Shown in pieces: positions 1-9,206 of a stretch of 64,000 bases of DNA. This DNA is from Gammaproteobacteria bacterium (GTDB taxonomy: Bacteria; Pseudomonadota; Gammaproteobacteria; Xanthomonadales; SZUA-36). The notes beneath the pieces were generated by a model, which was given only the letters and a program-made list of their open reading frames with translations, had not been told where the DNA came from and ran no database searches. The DNA is taken from assembly GCA_021772935.1 (NCBI GenBank), contig JAJFLA010000051.1, forward strand, positions 1 to 64,000, given 5' to 3'. Positions within the stretch are counted from its first letter, which is position 1, and every line of letters begins with the position of its first letter. A program made the translations under genes and the position numbers.

Positions 1-1
1 G

Positions 2-151
2 GCCATCCCAATTCTGGCAATGACTGCAAATGTCTTTGCTGAAGATCGTCAGGCTTGCCTGGACGCCGGTATGAATGATTTTGTAGGCAAGCCGGTTGAA
101 CCTGAGATACTGTTTGCAACGCTTGCGAATTGGTTGCCGCAGGAAGCTTGA
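2..151 (+). CDS. C-terminal end of a response-regulator receiver domain (partial)
   Basis: The reading frame is open from the window edge to a TGA at 149-151. The 49 visible residues are the last part of a CheY-like receiver domain: a PILAMTAN-type beta-4/alpha-4 segment, then [15 protein letters not shown], where the Lys of the KP motif is the conserved lysine that contacts the phosphoryl group. The wording ([17 protein letters not shown]) is typical of the terminal receiver of hybrid histidine kinases, so the full gene is probably a hybrid sensor kinase. Its input domains lie outside the window. The assignment to the receiver fold is firm; whether it is a hybrid kinase or a stand-alone regulator is inference. 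Confidence 0.8.
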   Translation, partial: AIPILAMTANVFAEDRQACLDAGMNDFVGKPVEPEILFATLANWLPQEA

Positions 152-289
152 GGTCGGGGCGCACCACCGTTTTCAAGACGTTCAAGGGTAAAGGTATCAT
201 CGATAAATTAGGCACGTTTTTCTGGGCTGGATTAACGTACAATTCACTTACAGGCCTGCCGTGTGCAGCTAACTTCGAGTAAATATCAA

Positions 290-1471
290 ATGTATAAAAT
301 ACAAACTTTTAATAGCCTGGCTGCAAAAGGCCTGGATCGATTCTCTTCTGATACCTATCAGCATGGACCGGATGTGTCTTCCGCTGATGCCCTGATGCTT
401 CGCAGTCAAAAGCTACATGACGAAACCCTTGCTGAAAGTGTGATTGCTGTGGCCCGGGCAGGTGCAGGCGTGAACAACATCCCGGTCGGTGAGTATGCGC
501 AACGCGGTATTGTGGTCTTCAATACGCCAGGGGCTAACGCAAACGCGGTCAAAGAACTGGTGGCTGCCGCACTTTTGTTGGGATCAAGAAATATTTTCGA
601 TGCCATGAATTACGTTCAGACATTGGACCAGGTAAACGACAGCGCTGAAATGCACAAACTCCTGGAGGCCAACAAGAAGCACTTTGCAGGCTCAGAGATC
701 ACCGGTATGACACTGGGGGTTGTAGGGCTGGGCGCCATCGGGGCCCTTGTTGCCAACATGGCGCTTGAGTTGGGGATGAAGGTGGCAGGTTTTGATCCGG
801 CGATCTCGGTTGAATCAGCATGGAGACTGTCAAGCCGGGTACAGAAAGTCGATAGTCTGCAGGCCTTGGTCGGTATTTCAGATTTTCTAACCTTGCATGT
901 TCCGGCAATTCCGGAAACCCGTGCTTTGATCAGTGCTGAAATTCTTGCCCGCTGTAAACCGGGGACGCGCCTGCTCAATTTTGCCCGTGATGAAATTGTG
1001 GATTTGCCAGCTGTTATTGATGCACTTGATAGTGGAGGATTGGTGTCCTATATCAGCGATTTTCCACACCCGGAATTACTTGGACGCAAAGATACTTTGC
1101 TGTTGCCGCACATTGGTGCCAGCACCCGCGAGGCAGAGGAAAATTGTGCCATCATGGCAGCCGAACAGTTGATGGATTTCCTGGAAAATGGAAACATACA
1201 GAATTCTGTGAATTATCCTGATACCCAGATGGCCAGAAATAGTGGTTTTCGCATAACATTTTGCAATGCAAACGTTCCCAAAGTACTTGGTCATGTTCTA
1301 ACCGTGCTCGCAGATCACAACATTAACGTCATTGATATGGTGAACCTCAGCCGAGGGGACTTCGCCTACAGCATCATCGACGTTGAAAACCAACCAGGGC
1401 CAGGTGTAATGAGTGCGATTAATGCCACTGAACATGTCATCAGGGCCAGATTATTGTTACCGGCGTCATGA
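290..1471 (+). CDS. serA: D-3-phosphoglycerate dehydrogenase (SerA family, ACT domain)
   Basis: Oxidises 3-phosphoglycerate to 3-phosphohydroxypyruvate with NAD, the first step of serine synthesis in the cytosol. The 393-residue form begins MYKIQTFNSLAAKGL, as in the short SerA forms. A GTG 27 bases upstream (263) is also open, but neither start has a strong ribosome site and the ATG fits the family better. Visible features are the substrate-domain motif ARAGAGVNNIP (about 55-65), the Rossmann motif GLGAIG (about 146), the active-site Arg in NFAR (about 243) and catalytic His in LLPHIGAST (about 274). A C-terminal ACT domain from about 320 suggests serine feedback. The next gene is fhs, so serine supply sits beside one-carbon metabolism. 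Confidence 0.9.
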   Translation: MYKIQTFNSLAAKGLDRFSSDTYQHGPDVSSADALMLRSQKLHDETLAESVIAVARAGAGVNNIPVGEYAQRGIVVFNTPGANANAVKELVAAALLLGSRNIFDAMNYVQTLDQVNDSAEMHKLLEANKKHFAGSEITGMTLGVVGLGAIGALVANMALELGMKVAGFDPAISVESAWRLSSRVQKVDSLQALVGISDFLTLHVPAIPETRALISAEILARCKPGTRLLNFARDEIVDLPAVIDALDSGGLVSYISDFPHPELLGRKDTLLLPHIGASTREAEENCAIMAAEQLMDFLENGNIQNSVNYPDTQMARNSGFRITFCNANVPKVLGHVLTVLADHNINVIDMVNLSRGDFAYSIIDVENQPGPGVMSAINATEHVIRARLLLPAS

Positions 1472-1655
1472 GAAACAAGAAACGATACTTCGGATTCTAT
1501 CCAGAATCTGCAATTATCATGTTGAAGGAGCACTAGACCCCGGTCGACATTCGGTGTTGCGATATTCGTATCATTCTTAAATTGGGGGGAACCAAGTTTG
1601 TCGTATGCACAAAACTATGACAAACATAAAAATAGAAACACAGGAAAAATAGCTG

Positions 1656-3326
1656 ATGCTCACCGATTATGAAATTGCCAGGCAGGCCGGTATTCGGCCG
1701 ATCAGGGAGATCGCTGCAAAACTTGGTGTAATGGATGAGGATTTGTTGCCTTATGGTAATGAAGTATCTAAGGTAAATCTGAAGGCCTTAAGCAGGCCGC
1801 GAAAACGTCCGGGTAAGGCCCGTTTGATTCTGGTTTCAGCAACGACCCCAACAGCCGCCGGTGAAGGAAAAACCACTACCTCAATCGGTCTGGCTCAGGC
1901 AATGGATAGTATAGGAGAGTCAGTATGCCTGGCCCTACGCGAACCTTCACTTGGACCCTGTCTGGGAATCAAGGGTGGTGCGACCGGTGGTGGTTACAGC
2001 CAAATTGTTCCCGCAGGCCGTATCAACCTGCATTTTACGGGTGACTTTCACGCCATCACAACCGTAAATAATCTTGTTTCAGCCAGCATCGATAACCACA
2101 TTTTCCAGGGCAATGAACTGAGACTGGATCCGCGCCAGGTAGTCTGGAGGCGGGTCATGGACATGAACGACCGCAGCCTGCGAAATATTGTCATTGGTCT
2201 GGGTGGCAGGATGCAAGGTATTCCGCGTGAAGGTGGTTTTGATATTACTGCTGCTTCTGAAATTATGGCCATCTTTTGTCTGGCCAATGATCTGGATGAT
2301 CTTCGTGCGAGGCTGGATAGAATTCTGGTTGGTACCACCTGGAATGGTGAACCGGTTTATCTGAAGGCACTGAATATTACGGGTGCCATGATGGCGCTTT
2401 TGCGAGATGCGGTCCATCCAAACCTTGTGCAAACTTTGGAAGGCACCCCTGCTTTCATGCATGGCGGCCCATTCGCAAATATTGCGCATGGTTGCAATAG
2501 TGTTTTTGCCACCCGTATGGCCATGCACTATGCCGATTGGACGGTTACAGAAGCAGGTTTCGGTTTTGACCTGGGTGCTGAAAAGTTTTTTCATATCAAG
2601 TGCCGCTCAGCGGGTCTTGACCCGGATGCTGTTGTGGTGGTGACCACGGTGCGGGCTTTGAAGCTGCACGGTGGCAAGGTCGGTGACACACTTGACCAGA
2701 CTGATACAGAAGCCGTTCGAGCTGGTCTGGAAAATCTGGACAAGCATATTGAGAGCGTCGGTCATTTCAACAAACATCCCGTTGTTGCACTGAATCGTTT
2801 TGCCAATGATACTGATGATGAAATCCGCATCATCCGTGAGCGGGCAGAGGCTCTTGGTGTCTCCTTTGCGGAAACACGGCATTTCTCTGAAGGTGGTAAG
2901 GGTGCGCAGGATCTTGCCCGTGAAGTCATCAAGTCGGTTGAGCAGAACAAACCGTTTAAGCCCTTATATGAACTCAGCGACACGCTTTATGAAAAAGTCC
3001 ACAAAGTTTGTAAAGACATGTATGGCGCAAATGATGTGGCTTTTAGCAAGGAAGCTGAGAAGGACCTGAAGATTATCAGGAAACTTGGGTTGAGCAAACT
3101 ACCGATATGCATTGCCAAGGCGCCCAGCTCACTTTCAGATGATCCAACATTACATGGTCGGCCACGTGATTTTCAGGTTACTGTCAGGAATGTGCAGGTC
3201 AGCGCAGGTGCTGGTTTCCTGATTATCCTGACCGGTAGTATCCTGCGTATGCCAGGACTGCCAAAGCGACCAAAGGCAGAACAGGTCGAATTATTACCCG
3301 ATGGTACGGTGATCGGTGTGGGGTGA
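1656..3326 (+). CDS. fhs: Formate-tetrahydrofolate ligase
   Basis: ATP-dependent ligation of formate to tetrahydrofolate, giving 10-formyl-THF for purine and fMet-tRNA synthesis. The 556 residues match the normal family length. The ATP-binding loop TPTAAGEGKTTTSIG lies at about 64-78, followed by the family-specific stretches GIKGGATGGGYSQ, FHAITTVNNL and the C-terminal GAGF region. The ATG is preceded by CAGGAAAAA, a reasonable ribosome site. It follows serA on the same strand after 184 bases. That gap has no clear terminator and could hold its own promoter. Fhs is patchy in Gammaproteobacteria, where FolD alone often suffices, so its presence is informative about one-carbon wiring. Confidence 0.95.
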   Translation: MLTDYEIARQAGIRPIREIAAKLGVMDEDLLPYGNEVSKVNLKALSRPRKRPGKARLILVSATTPTAAGEGKTTTSIGLAQAMDSIGESVCLALREPSLGPCLGIKGGATGGGYSQIVPAGRINLHFTGDFHAITTVNNLVSASIDNHIFQGNELRLDPRQVVWRRVMDMNDRSLRNIVIGLGGRMQGIPREGGFDITAASEIMAIFCLANDLDDLRARLDRILVGTTWNGEPVYLKALNITGAMMALLRDAVHPNLVQTLEGTPAFMHGGPFANIAHGCNSVFATRMAMHYADWTVTEAGFGFDLGAEKFFHIKCRSAGLDPDAVVVVTTVRALKLHGGKVGDTLDQTDTEAVRAGLENLDKHIESVGHFNKHPVVALNRFANDTDDEIRIIRERAEALGVSFAETRHFSEGGKGAQDLAREVIKSVEQNKPFKPLYELSDTLYEKVHKVCKDMYGANDVAFSKEAEKDLKIIRKLGLSKLPICIAKAPSSLSDDPTLHGRPRDFQVTVRNVQVSAGAGFLIILTGSILRMPGLPKRPKAEQVELLPDGTVIGVG

Positions 3327-3525
3327 TGATAAGAGCCGGGATAATCCAGTCAGAGGAATCAATATGAGACTGTTTTTACGACTGAATTTGTTTTATGGCG
3401 TGTTTGAATTCCTCGTTTGAGCCGGTTATTAAGTGGGACCTGATCTGCCTGCCGTTCGGTGTAGTGGAAACCCTGTTTAACCAGGCGTCTTCGACTGAAG
3501 ACGGAATGCAGCTTTGGGAATTGAT

Positions 3526-4746
3526 ATGAGATTGTCCCCAGTTGTTTTGCTATCGTTATTGCTTGTTTCCGGGCTGGCGGGCGCGACGGTGGAAAAGGCC
3601 GATGATTACCACTGGAGCGGAGTGGAACGAATCGTTGCCATCGGCGATTTGCATGGTGACTATGCGCAATACATGGCTGTGATGCAATCTGCCGGATTAA
3701 TTGACAAAAACGCAAAGTGGAGTGGTGGGCGTACTCATCTGGTTCAGACGGGTGATATTGCTGACCGTGGCGCAGACAGTCGAAAAATTATCGACCACCT
3801 GGTGAAATTGGCTAGACAGGCCAGAATAAAAGGTGGTTACGTCCATATGTTGATTGGTAACCACGAGGCCATGAATGTCGTTGGTGATCTGCGTTATGTT
3901 ACCAAAGATGAATTTAAAGCGTTTACCACTCGTAATTCCCGTCAGTTGCAGGATATGCAATGGTCACGACAGGTCGAATGGATGCGCACCAATATTCTGG
4001 CCTTCGAAGAACTGAACCTTGATTTTTATCGTAAGGAATGGGAGCAATGGGTGCCTTTGGGTTGGGTTGAACACCGCCAGGGGTGGGGACTCAATGGCCA
4101 GTATGGCAAATGGTTAAAAAACAACCCGGTAGCTATCCAGATCAATGACACGATTTTTCTGCACGGCGGTATAAGCGCTAAATACTGTAAGTTCAGCCTG
4201 CAATCGCTGACTGAACAGGTCATTGCAGCGATGGAGAGCTATAAGCTGGGGGTTCTCACTATTGTAGAAGATCCATTGGGGCCGATCTGGTATCGGGGCC
4301 TCGCGATGGAAAAAGAAGCGGATGTATTCAGCCATACTCTGGACAATATTCTCAACCGTTATGGTGCCGAACGTGTTGTGGTTGGTCATACACCGACCGG
4401 GGGTATTATCTGGCCGCGTTTTGACCAGCGGGTGATTGTAAATGACCCGGGGATTGCTGTGTATTATGGTTCGCACAAGGGGGTGTTGGAGTTAACTGAA
4501 GATGCTGCAGTAGCAATTTATGGTGATCAGAGAATTCCACTTCCGGCGCATAATAATGGGCGGGAAGACTATTTGAGGGCGGTGATCGAAACTGATTTAA
4601 ATAATACCCAACTCAGAGCACGACTTGCCCGTATGGTGACACCGTTGGCGGAAAACCCTGACGACCCAGCCACTTTAAATGCTGGAGATCAGGTCGAAAA
4701 CATAGAAGCAGTTGTTGCGCAGGTCATCGTCGGCACTTGTCAGTAA
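3526..4746 (+). CDS. Exported calcineurin-like metallophosphatase (Shewanella-like PPP family)
   Basis: A 406-residue protein with a Sec signal peptide (MRLSPVVLLSLLLVSGLAGA) and a PPP-type metallophosphatase domain: GDLHGD at about 40-45, GDIADRG at about 76-82, GNHE at about 111-114 and a late VVGHTPTGG. These supply the dinuclear metal ligands and the active-site histidine. The motif wording resembles the Shewanella-like phosphatases (a PPP subfamily active on phosphotyrosine in studied members) more than generic phosphodiesterases. The substrate is unknown; the signal peptide suggests the periplasm. I chose the ATG at 3526 rather than the in-frame TTG at 3514 because the signal peptide starts there. 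It lies alone between fhs and a Trm112-like gene. Confidence 0.8.
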   Translation: MRLSPVVLLSLLLVSGLAGATVEKADDYHWSGVERIVAIGDLHGDYAQYMAVMQSAGLIDKNAKWSGGRTHLVQTGDIADRGADSRKIIDHLVKLARQARIKGGYVHMLIGNHEAMNVVGDLRYVTKDEFKAFTTRNSRQLQDMQWSRQVEWMRTNILAFEELNLDFYRKEWEQWVPLGWVEHRQGWGLNGQYGKWLKNNPVAIQINDTIFLHGGISAKYCKFSLQSLTEQVIAAMESYKLGVLTIVEDPLGPIWYRGLAMEKEADVFSHTLDNILNRYGAERVVVGHTPTGGIIWPRFDQRVIVNDPGIAVYYGSHKGVLELTEDAAVAIYGDQRIPLPAHNNGREDYLRAVIETDLNNTQLRARLARMVTPLAENPDDPATLNAGDQVENIEAVVAQVIVGTCQ

Positions 4747-4976
4747 GCTCTTTCCTGAAAAGTCCTGGATCATTGATAACTTTGTAAACTCGATAAACCA
4801 GGCATTCTTTTAGGTAATATTGCTGATACTTGCCATGGGTATGGCAGTAAGTCAGCAGTTTCAATGATTAAGCTACAGAACCCAAGCACTTCCTTCTTCA
4901 TGGCAACTGTGTACACAACAGGCTTAGTCGCAAAGCGCCGCATGGGAATTGATCAGTCAATGGTGTTGATGAATAT
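4747..4976. other. Intergenic gap with no recognised gene
   Basis: A 230-base AT-rich stretch between the end of the phosphatase gene and the convergent Trm112-like gene. I see no tRNA, no strong terminator hairpin and no convincing coding sequence. A short open frame starting at 4864 runs into the antisense of the neighbouring gene and has no family resemblance. Confidence 0.5.
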
Positions 4977-5243
4977 TCAGAAACCCTGGAACTGTGTCGT
5001 GCCAATCGCGTACTCTTCCAATAATATTGGGATATCATCCCGCACTGGATAAATGACTTTACCGTCTTGTGTGATCAGTCCTTCCTGAAGCTGTTCTGTA
5101 ATTCTCTCGTCACTAACATACAGGGCTTCGTTGTTGGCTATAGCGTTATTAAGTTGTTCCAACTCTTTGTGACCAAGTATGGTCAGTGGTGTTTTGCTCA
5201 CAGGGCAGCATAGGATTTCGAGTAATTTTCCGTCAACAGGCAT
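4977..5243 (-). CDS. Trm112-like small protein (YcaR/UPF0434 family)
   Basis: An 88-residue protein of the Trm112/YcaR type. It has the N-terminal knuckle LLEILCCPVSKTPL, a central insertion, and the C-terminal GKVIYPVRDDIPILLEE that closes the beta-ribbon domain. Eukaryotic and archaeal Trm112 activate methyltransferases; the bacterial role is not settled. The usual CPxC pair reads CPVS here, so one potential zinc ligand is Ser. A longer frame extends to 5378, but the Met at 5243 matches the family start and leaves a 120-base divergent promoter region shared with purE. Confidence 0.75.
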   Translation of the reverse strand: MPVDGKLLEILCCPVSKTPLTILGHKELEQLNNAIANNEALYVSDERITEQLQEGLITQDGKVIYPVRDDIPILLEEYAIGTTQFQGF

Positions 5244-5363
5244 GATTGAGTCCGGGTTTTGGTGTCGTCTGTATTGTATCAGGCATGCCTCGTTTGAAGA
5301 ACGGCCCTGTTTGCAGAACCGGCACACTGGTACAATTGCTCGCTTACCTGATGGAGAGTAAAC

Positions 5364-5855
5364 GTGGTAAGTGAACAAGCATTGGTTGGCCTGATCATGG
5401 GGTCGCAGTCTGATTGGGAAACCATGCAGAACGCGGCTGATACCCTTTCAGCCTTGGCTATTCCTCACGAAATCAAGGTGGTTTCAGCCCACCGTACACC
5501 CGATATGATGTTTGAGTACGCCGCCACCGCGGTGGACCGTGGTCTGGAGGTCATTATAGCCGGTGCTGGCGGTGCAGCTCATTTGCCGGGTATGGTTGCT
5601 GCCAAGACAGTTTTGCCAGTGCTGGGTGTGCCGGTCAGGTCCAAGGCATTAAACGGAATCGACTCGCTACTCTCTATCGCGCAGATGCCTGCTGGTATTC
5701 CCGTTGCTACACTTGCCATAGGCGATGCTGGTGCCAACAACGCCGCATTGCTGGCTGCATCCATCCTCGGTATCAAATACCCACAAATTCGCAGGGCATT
5801 GGAAGAATTCAGACGCGCTCGTACAGAAGCGGTGCTTAACCAGTCTGACCTGTAA
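5364..5855 (+). CDS. purE: N5-carboxyaminoimidazole ribonucleotide mutase
   Basis: Class I PurE, which converts N5-CAIR to CAIR in de novo purine synthesis; it works after PurK. The 163 residues carry the phosphate-binding GSQSDWETM at the N terminus, the SAHRTPD loop (catalytic His) and the [11 protein letters not shown] loop. The start is GTG, preceded by a GGAGA ribosome site at 5353-5357. It overlaps purK by one base (TAATG), so the two are translationally coupled. Confidence 0.97.
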   Translation: MVSEQALVGLIMGSQSDWETMQNAADTLSALAIPHEIKVVSAHRTPDMMFEYAATAVDRGLEVIIAGAGGAAHLPGMVAAKTVLPVLGVPVRSKALNGIDSLLSIAQMPAGIPVATLAIGDAGANNAALLAASILGIKYPQIRRALEEFRRARTEAVLNQSDL

Positions 5856-7015
5856 TGACTAGTACCATTGGCATTTTGGGTGGTGGCCAGTTGGCCCGTA
5901 TGCTGGCTCAGGCAGGACGGCCAATGGGTTTAAAGTTTGTCTTTCTTGATCCTGCCAAAGACGCCTGTGCGGCAGAATTCGGTGAACATATTTGTGCTGA
6001 CTGGGATGATGAAGCAGCATTAAGGAAGCTTGGACAGCGCTCTGCTGTTGTCACCTTCGATTTTGAGAATATTCCAGGATCTTCGGCCAGCCTGATTGAA
6101 TCCTTGTGCCCGGTGTACCCGCCACCGCGTGCTTTGTATAAAAGCCAGGACCGGTTGCGTGAAAAAACCATGATGCAAAAACTGGGTATTCCAGTGGCGC
6201 CATTTCATGCGGTTAATTCCCGGCCAGATCTGATTGCGGCCGTAGAGGATATTGGGTTGCCATGTGTACTGAAGACCCGCCGCTTTGGTTATGATGGGAA
6301 AGGGCAGATGGTACTCAGGTTTCAGGAAGATATGGAACGTGCCTGGCAGATACACGGTGAGCATGAACTCATATGTGAAGGTTTTGTGCCTTTTGATGCA
6401 GAGTGCTCCATTATTGCAGCGCGTGGTAAGGATGGCCAAACGGTTTATTGGCCACTAACGCGTAATTTGCACCGTGAGGGCATATTGGCTATCAGTATGG
6501 TGCCTGCCTTTGAGTCGCAGTTACAGGCAAGTGCTGAAGTGCTGATTCAACGCTTGCTGGACCATCTCGACTATACCGGTGTGATGACACTGGAGCTATT
6601 TCTGAAAGATGGTGAACTACTGGCCAATGAGTTCGCACCCAGAGTGCACAACTCAGGTCATTGGACTATCAATGGTGCTCGTACATCCCAATTTGAAAAT
6701 CACCTGCGGGCTATTTGTGGCTTGCCACTGGGTGAGACTAAAAACAATTTGTGTGCATTGATGTTCAATTTGCTGGGGCAGATGCCAGAACACCCAAGTC
6801 AACAGGATGAAGATCAACACACCCTGCAGGGTATTCATTGGCATGACTATCAAAAGGTTGCACGCGCTGGCCGCAAGATCGGTCATGTGACGGTGACTGC
6901 AGGAAGCGAGGCCGAACTGTGGGCCCGCGCGATGCAATTGGCCGCTGAACTTGGTGTGAATCAAGAGTTGAATCTGGACGCTGTTATGCAGGGTATGAGT
7001 GGCCTGAGACTATGA
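5855..7015 (+). CDS. purK: N5-carboxyaminoimidazole ribonucleotide synthase
   Basis: An ATP-grasp enzyme that makes N5-CAIR from AIR, bicarbonate and ATP, feeding PurE. The 386 residues begin with the nucleotide-binding GILGGGQLARMLAQA. They contain the ATP-grasp core KTRRFGYDGKGQ and the C-terminal metal-binding stretch ANEFAPRVHNSGHWTINGA. It starts at the last base of the purE stop codon and its own stop overlaps the next gene (ATGA), so all three genes form one translational unit. Confidence 0.97.
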   Translation: MTSTIGILGGGQLARMLAQAGRPMGLKFVFLDPAKDACAAEFGEHICADWDDEAALRKLGQRSAVVTFDFENIPGSSASLIESLCPVYPPPRALYKSQDRLREKTMMQKLGIPVAPFHAVNSRPDLIAAVEDIGLPCVLKTRRFGYDGKGQMVLRFQEDMERAWQIHGEHELICEGFVPFDAECSIIAARGKDGQTVYWPLTRNLHREGILAISMVPAFESQLQASAEVLIQRLLDHLDYTGVMTLELFLKDGELLANEFAPRVHNSGHWTINGARTSQFENHLRAICGLPLGETKNNLCALMFNLLGQMPEHPSQQDEDQHTLQGIHWHDYQKVARAGRKIGHVTVTAGSEAELWARAMQLAAELGVNQELNLDAVMQGMSGLRL

Positions 7016-8577
7016 AACAACAGGGTGCTGGCTCATTCAACAGTGTTGAGTTAGGTTTGTTTTCTAGCAGGATTGCGGCCATCTGTGAAGAGATGGGTGC
7101 ACTGCTTGGTCGGGTTGCTTTTTCGCCCAATATACGTGATCGACTGGATTATTCCTGCGCACTTTTCAGTCGACAGGGCCATTTGTTGGGGCAGGCTACA
7201 CATATTCCAGTACATCTCGGTAGCATGGCCTACGCCATGGTTGACCTGGTGAAAAGCCGGGATTGGCATATAGGCGATATGTTAATTCTGAATGACCCGT
7301 ACAAAGGCGGCACTCACTTGCCGGATATAACACTGGTGGCTCCGGTTTTTGTTGGCGGTGAGTTGGTTGGCTTTTGCGCTAACCGGGCACATCACGCAGA
7401 TATTGGCTCCGATGCGCCGGGCTCCATGCCAGTAAGTCGGACACTGGCAGAAGAAGGCATGCTCATAGCACCGACCTTGTTAATGAGAAAGGGTGAAGTG
7501 GATGAGGGTTTTTTGCAATCCATATTGCAGCAGTTAACCCGTTCGGAAACATCGAGAGGTGATTTCAATGCCCAGCTTGCAGCTAATCTATTGGGTACAG
7601 GACGTTTGCAGGAACTGATTGAAGACTTGGGCTTGGAAGAATTTGAGCAGCAGGAAGGCAGTTTGCAGTGCTGGGCACAAGCGTTGGTGAAAAAAAGCCT
7701 GGCGAGTATTCCAAAGGGAGACTATGAATTCGAAGATTATCTGGATGATGATGGGCACGGGCAAACTGATATCCCGATAAAAATAACGATCCGTATTCGA
7801 GATGATAGCGTAGAGGTCGATTTTGCCGGTACCGCCGCACAGGTCGAGGGCAATCTGAATTGCCCCATGCCGGTTACCGCCGCTGCTGTTTTTTATGTTT
7901 TTCGTTGTTTGATGCCAGCGCACACGCCCGCATGTCATGGTGCATTGCAGGGCATTACCATAACTGCGCAAAAAGGTTGTCTGATTAATGCTAGTTCACC
8001 TGCTGCCGTCGCCGCAGGCAATGTGGAGACCAGCAGTAGAATTGTTGATGTTGTTTGTGGGGCGCTGGCACAGGCGTTGCCAACGCTGTTTGCAGCAGCC
8101 AGTCAAGGCACAATGAATAACCTCGCGATGGGCAGACGTGGCAGCGGGGGTTGGGATTATTATGAAACCCTGGCTGGCGGAATGGGTGCCGCATGTGACG
8201 GTAATGGCCAGTCTGCCCGCCACAGCCATATGACCAACACTCTTAACACACCGGTCGAAGTGGTGGAGTTGAATTACCCACTAAGGGTCACTCGGTATGC
8301 AATCAGGCGGGATTCCGGTGGATCAGGGGAATTCAGAGGTGGTGATGGCATTGTGCGTCAATACTGGTTTCTTGAGGACACCGAGGTTTCTTTGTTGACT
8401 GAACGGAGAAAACTGCCCCCTTGGGGCTTGCAAGGGGGGCAACCAGGTCAGTGTGGTCGCAATGAAATGGATGGTTTGGAATTGCCCGGAAAGATTCAGA
8501 TCAACGCCCTTACCGGTCAGATTTTAACGATTATGACTCCCGGTGGAGGGGGGTATGGCTGTGCTACAGACCTGTAA
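7012..8577 (+). CDS. Hydantoinase B / 5-oxoprolinase B-type protein
   Basis: A 521-residue protein of the HyuB family, the second subunit of ATP-dependent N-methylhydantoinase, 5-oxoprolinase and related enzymes. Diagnostic stretches are the N-terminal SSRIAAICEEMGALL, ILNDPYKGGTHLPD, CANRAHHADIG, the central GNVETSSRI, and the C-terminal GGSGEFRGGDG and TPGGGGYG. It overlaps purK by four bases, so it is coupled to purEK. The usual partner HyuA, which holds the ATP-binding site, is not adjacent; the next gene is convergent RNase T. The substrate is unknown. Either a HyuA lies elsewhere or this is a B-only enzyme. Confidence 0.85.
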   Translation: MKQQGAGSFNSVELGLFSSRIAAICEEMGALLGRVAFSPNIRDRLDYSCALFSRQGHLLGQATHIPVHLGSMAYAMVDLVKSRDWHIGDMLILNDPYKGGTHLPDITLVAPVFVGGELVGFCANRAHHADIGSDAPGSMPVSRTLAEEGMLIAPTLLMRKGEVDEGFLQSILQQLTRSETSRGDFNAQLAANLLGTGRLQELIEDLGLEEFEQQEGSLQCWAQALVKKSLASIPKGDYEFEDYLDDDGHGQTDIPIKITIRIRDDSVEVDFAGTAAQVEGNLNCPMPVTAAAVFYVFRCLMPAHTPACHGALQGITITAQKGCLINASSPAAVAAGNVETSSRIVDVVCGALAQALPTLFAAASQGTMNNLAMGRRGSGGWDYYETLAGGMGAACDGNGQSARHSHMTNTLNTPVEVVELNYPLRVTRYAIRRDSGGSGEFRGGDGIVRQYWFLEDTEVSLLTERRKLPPWGLQGGQPGQCGRNEMDGLELPGKIQINALTGQILTIMTPGGGGYGCATDL

Positions 8578-9169
8578 GAATTTTCCAACGGTTGACGATG
8601 GCACAGAACAATTCGGCTGTTTTAATGGTGTCATATTCAGCCGAATGTGCGGATGATTCGTCCCAATCTATACCGGCAGCCTGTACGGCGCGCGCGAGTA
8701 CGGTTTGGCCAAACGCCAGGCCGCCCAGTGTTGCTGTATCGAAGGAACTGAATGGATGGAATGGATTGCGTTTGTAGTTTACCCGACTGATAACTGCGTT
8801 CAGGAATGACAAGTCAAATGCAGGGTTATGACCTACCAGTATTGCGCGTTGGCAATCGGTGGCACGTAATTCCTGCCTGACGGGTAAAAATATTTTTTGC
8901 ACAGCCTCTTTTTCACTGATAGGGCTCCGCTCTGGGTCGCCGAGGTCAATTCCTGTAAACTCCAGTGAGCTCGGTTCAATACGGGCACCCTGGAAGGGCT
9001 CAATGTTTGCGGCGATCGTTTCAGCTATTTTGATACGACCAAAATCGTCCATGCAGATGATGGATGCTGCGATTTCCAGAATCGCGTCGGTTTTCGCGTT
9101 AAATCCGCCGGTTTCGACATCAATAACGACTGGTAAAAAACCTCTGAAACGTTCAGAAATTCGAAACAT
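8564..9169 (-). CDS. rnt: Ribonuclease T
   Basis: A DEDDh 3'-5' exoribonuclease that trims tRNA and other stable RNA 3' ends. In the 201-residue form the catalytic residues are D17 and E19 (VIDVETGG), D119 (GHNPAFD), H175 and D180 (SAHSAEYD). The conserved NPFHPFSSFDTATLGGLAFGQTVL segment of RNase T distinguishes it from DnaQ. A TTG 48 bases upstream also opens the frame, but the ATG at 9169 (MFRISERFRGFLPV) aligns with the E. coli N terminus. Its 3' end overlaps the convergent hydantoinase gene by 14 bases. Confidence 0.93.
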   Translation of the reverse strand: MFRISERFRGFLPVVIDVETGGFNAKTDAILEIAASIICMDDFGRIKIAETIAANIEPFQGARIEPSSLEFTGIDLGDPERSPISEKEAVQKIFLPVRQELRATDCQRAILVGHNPAFDLSFLNAVISRVNYKRNPFHPFSSFDTATLGGLAFGQTVLARAVQAAGIDWDESSAHSAEYDTIKTAELFCAIVNRWKILTGL

Positions 9170-9206
9170 ATTGGAATCCGGCAACAAAGGCAGCGAGAAT
9201 AAGGGA

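Noticed and set aside
1491-1508. Hairpin GGATTCT/AGAATCT after serA as terminator
   Set aside because: One wobble pair, AT-rich stem and no T-run.
2079-2594. Long leftward frame inside fhs
   Set aside because: Antisense shadow of a fully conserved enzyme gene.
4864-5052. 62-residue rightward open frame
   Set aside because: No family resemblance or ribosome site, and it overlaps the Trm112-like gene antisense.
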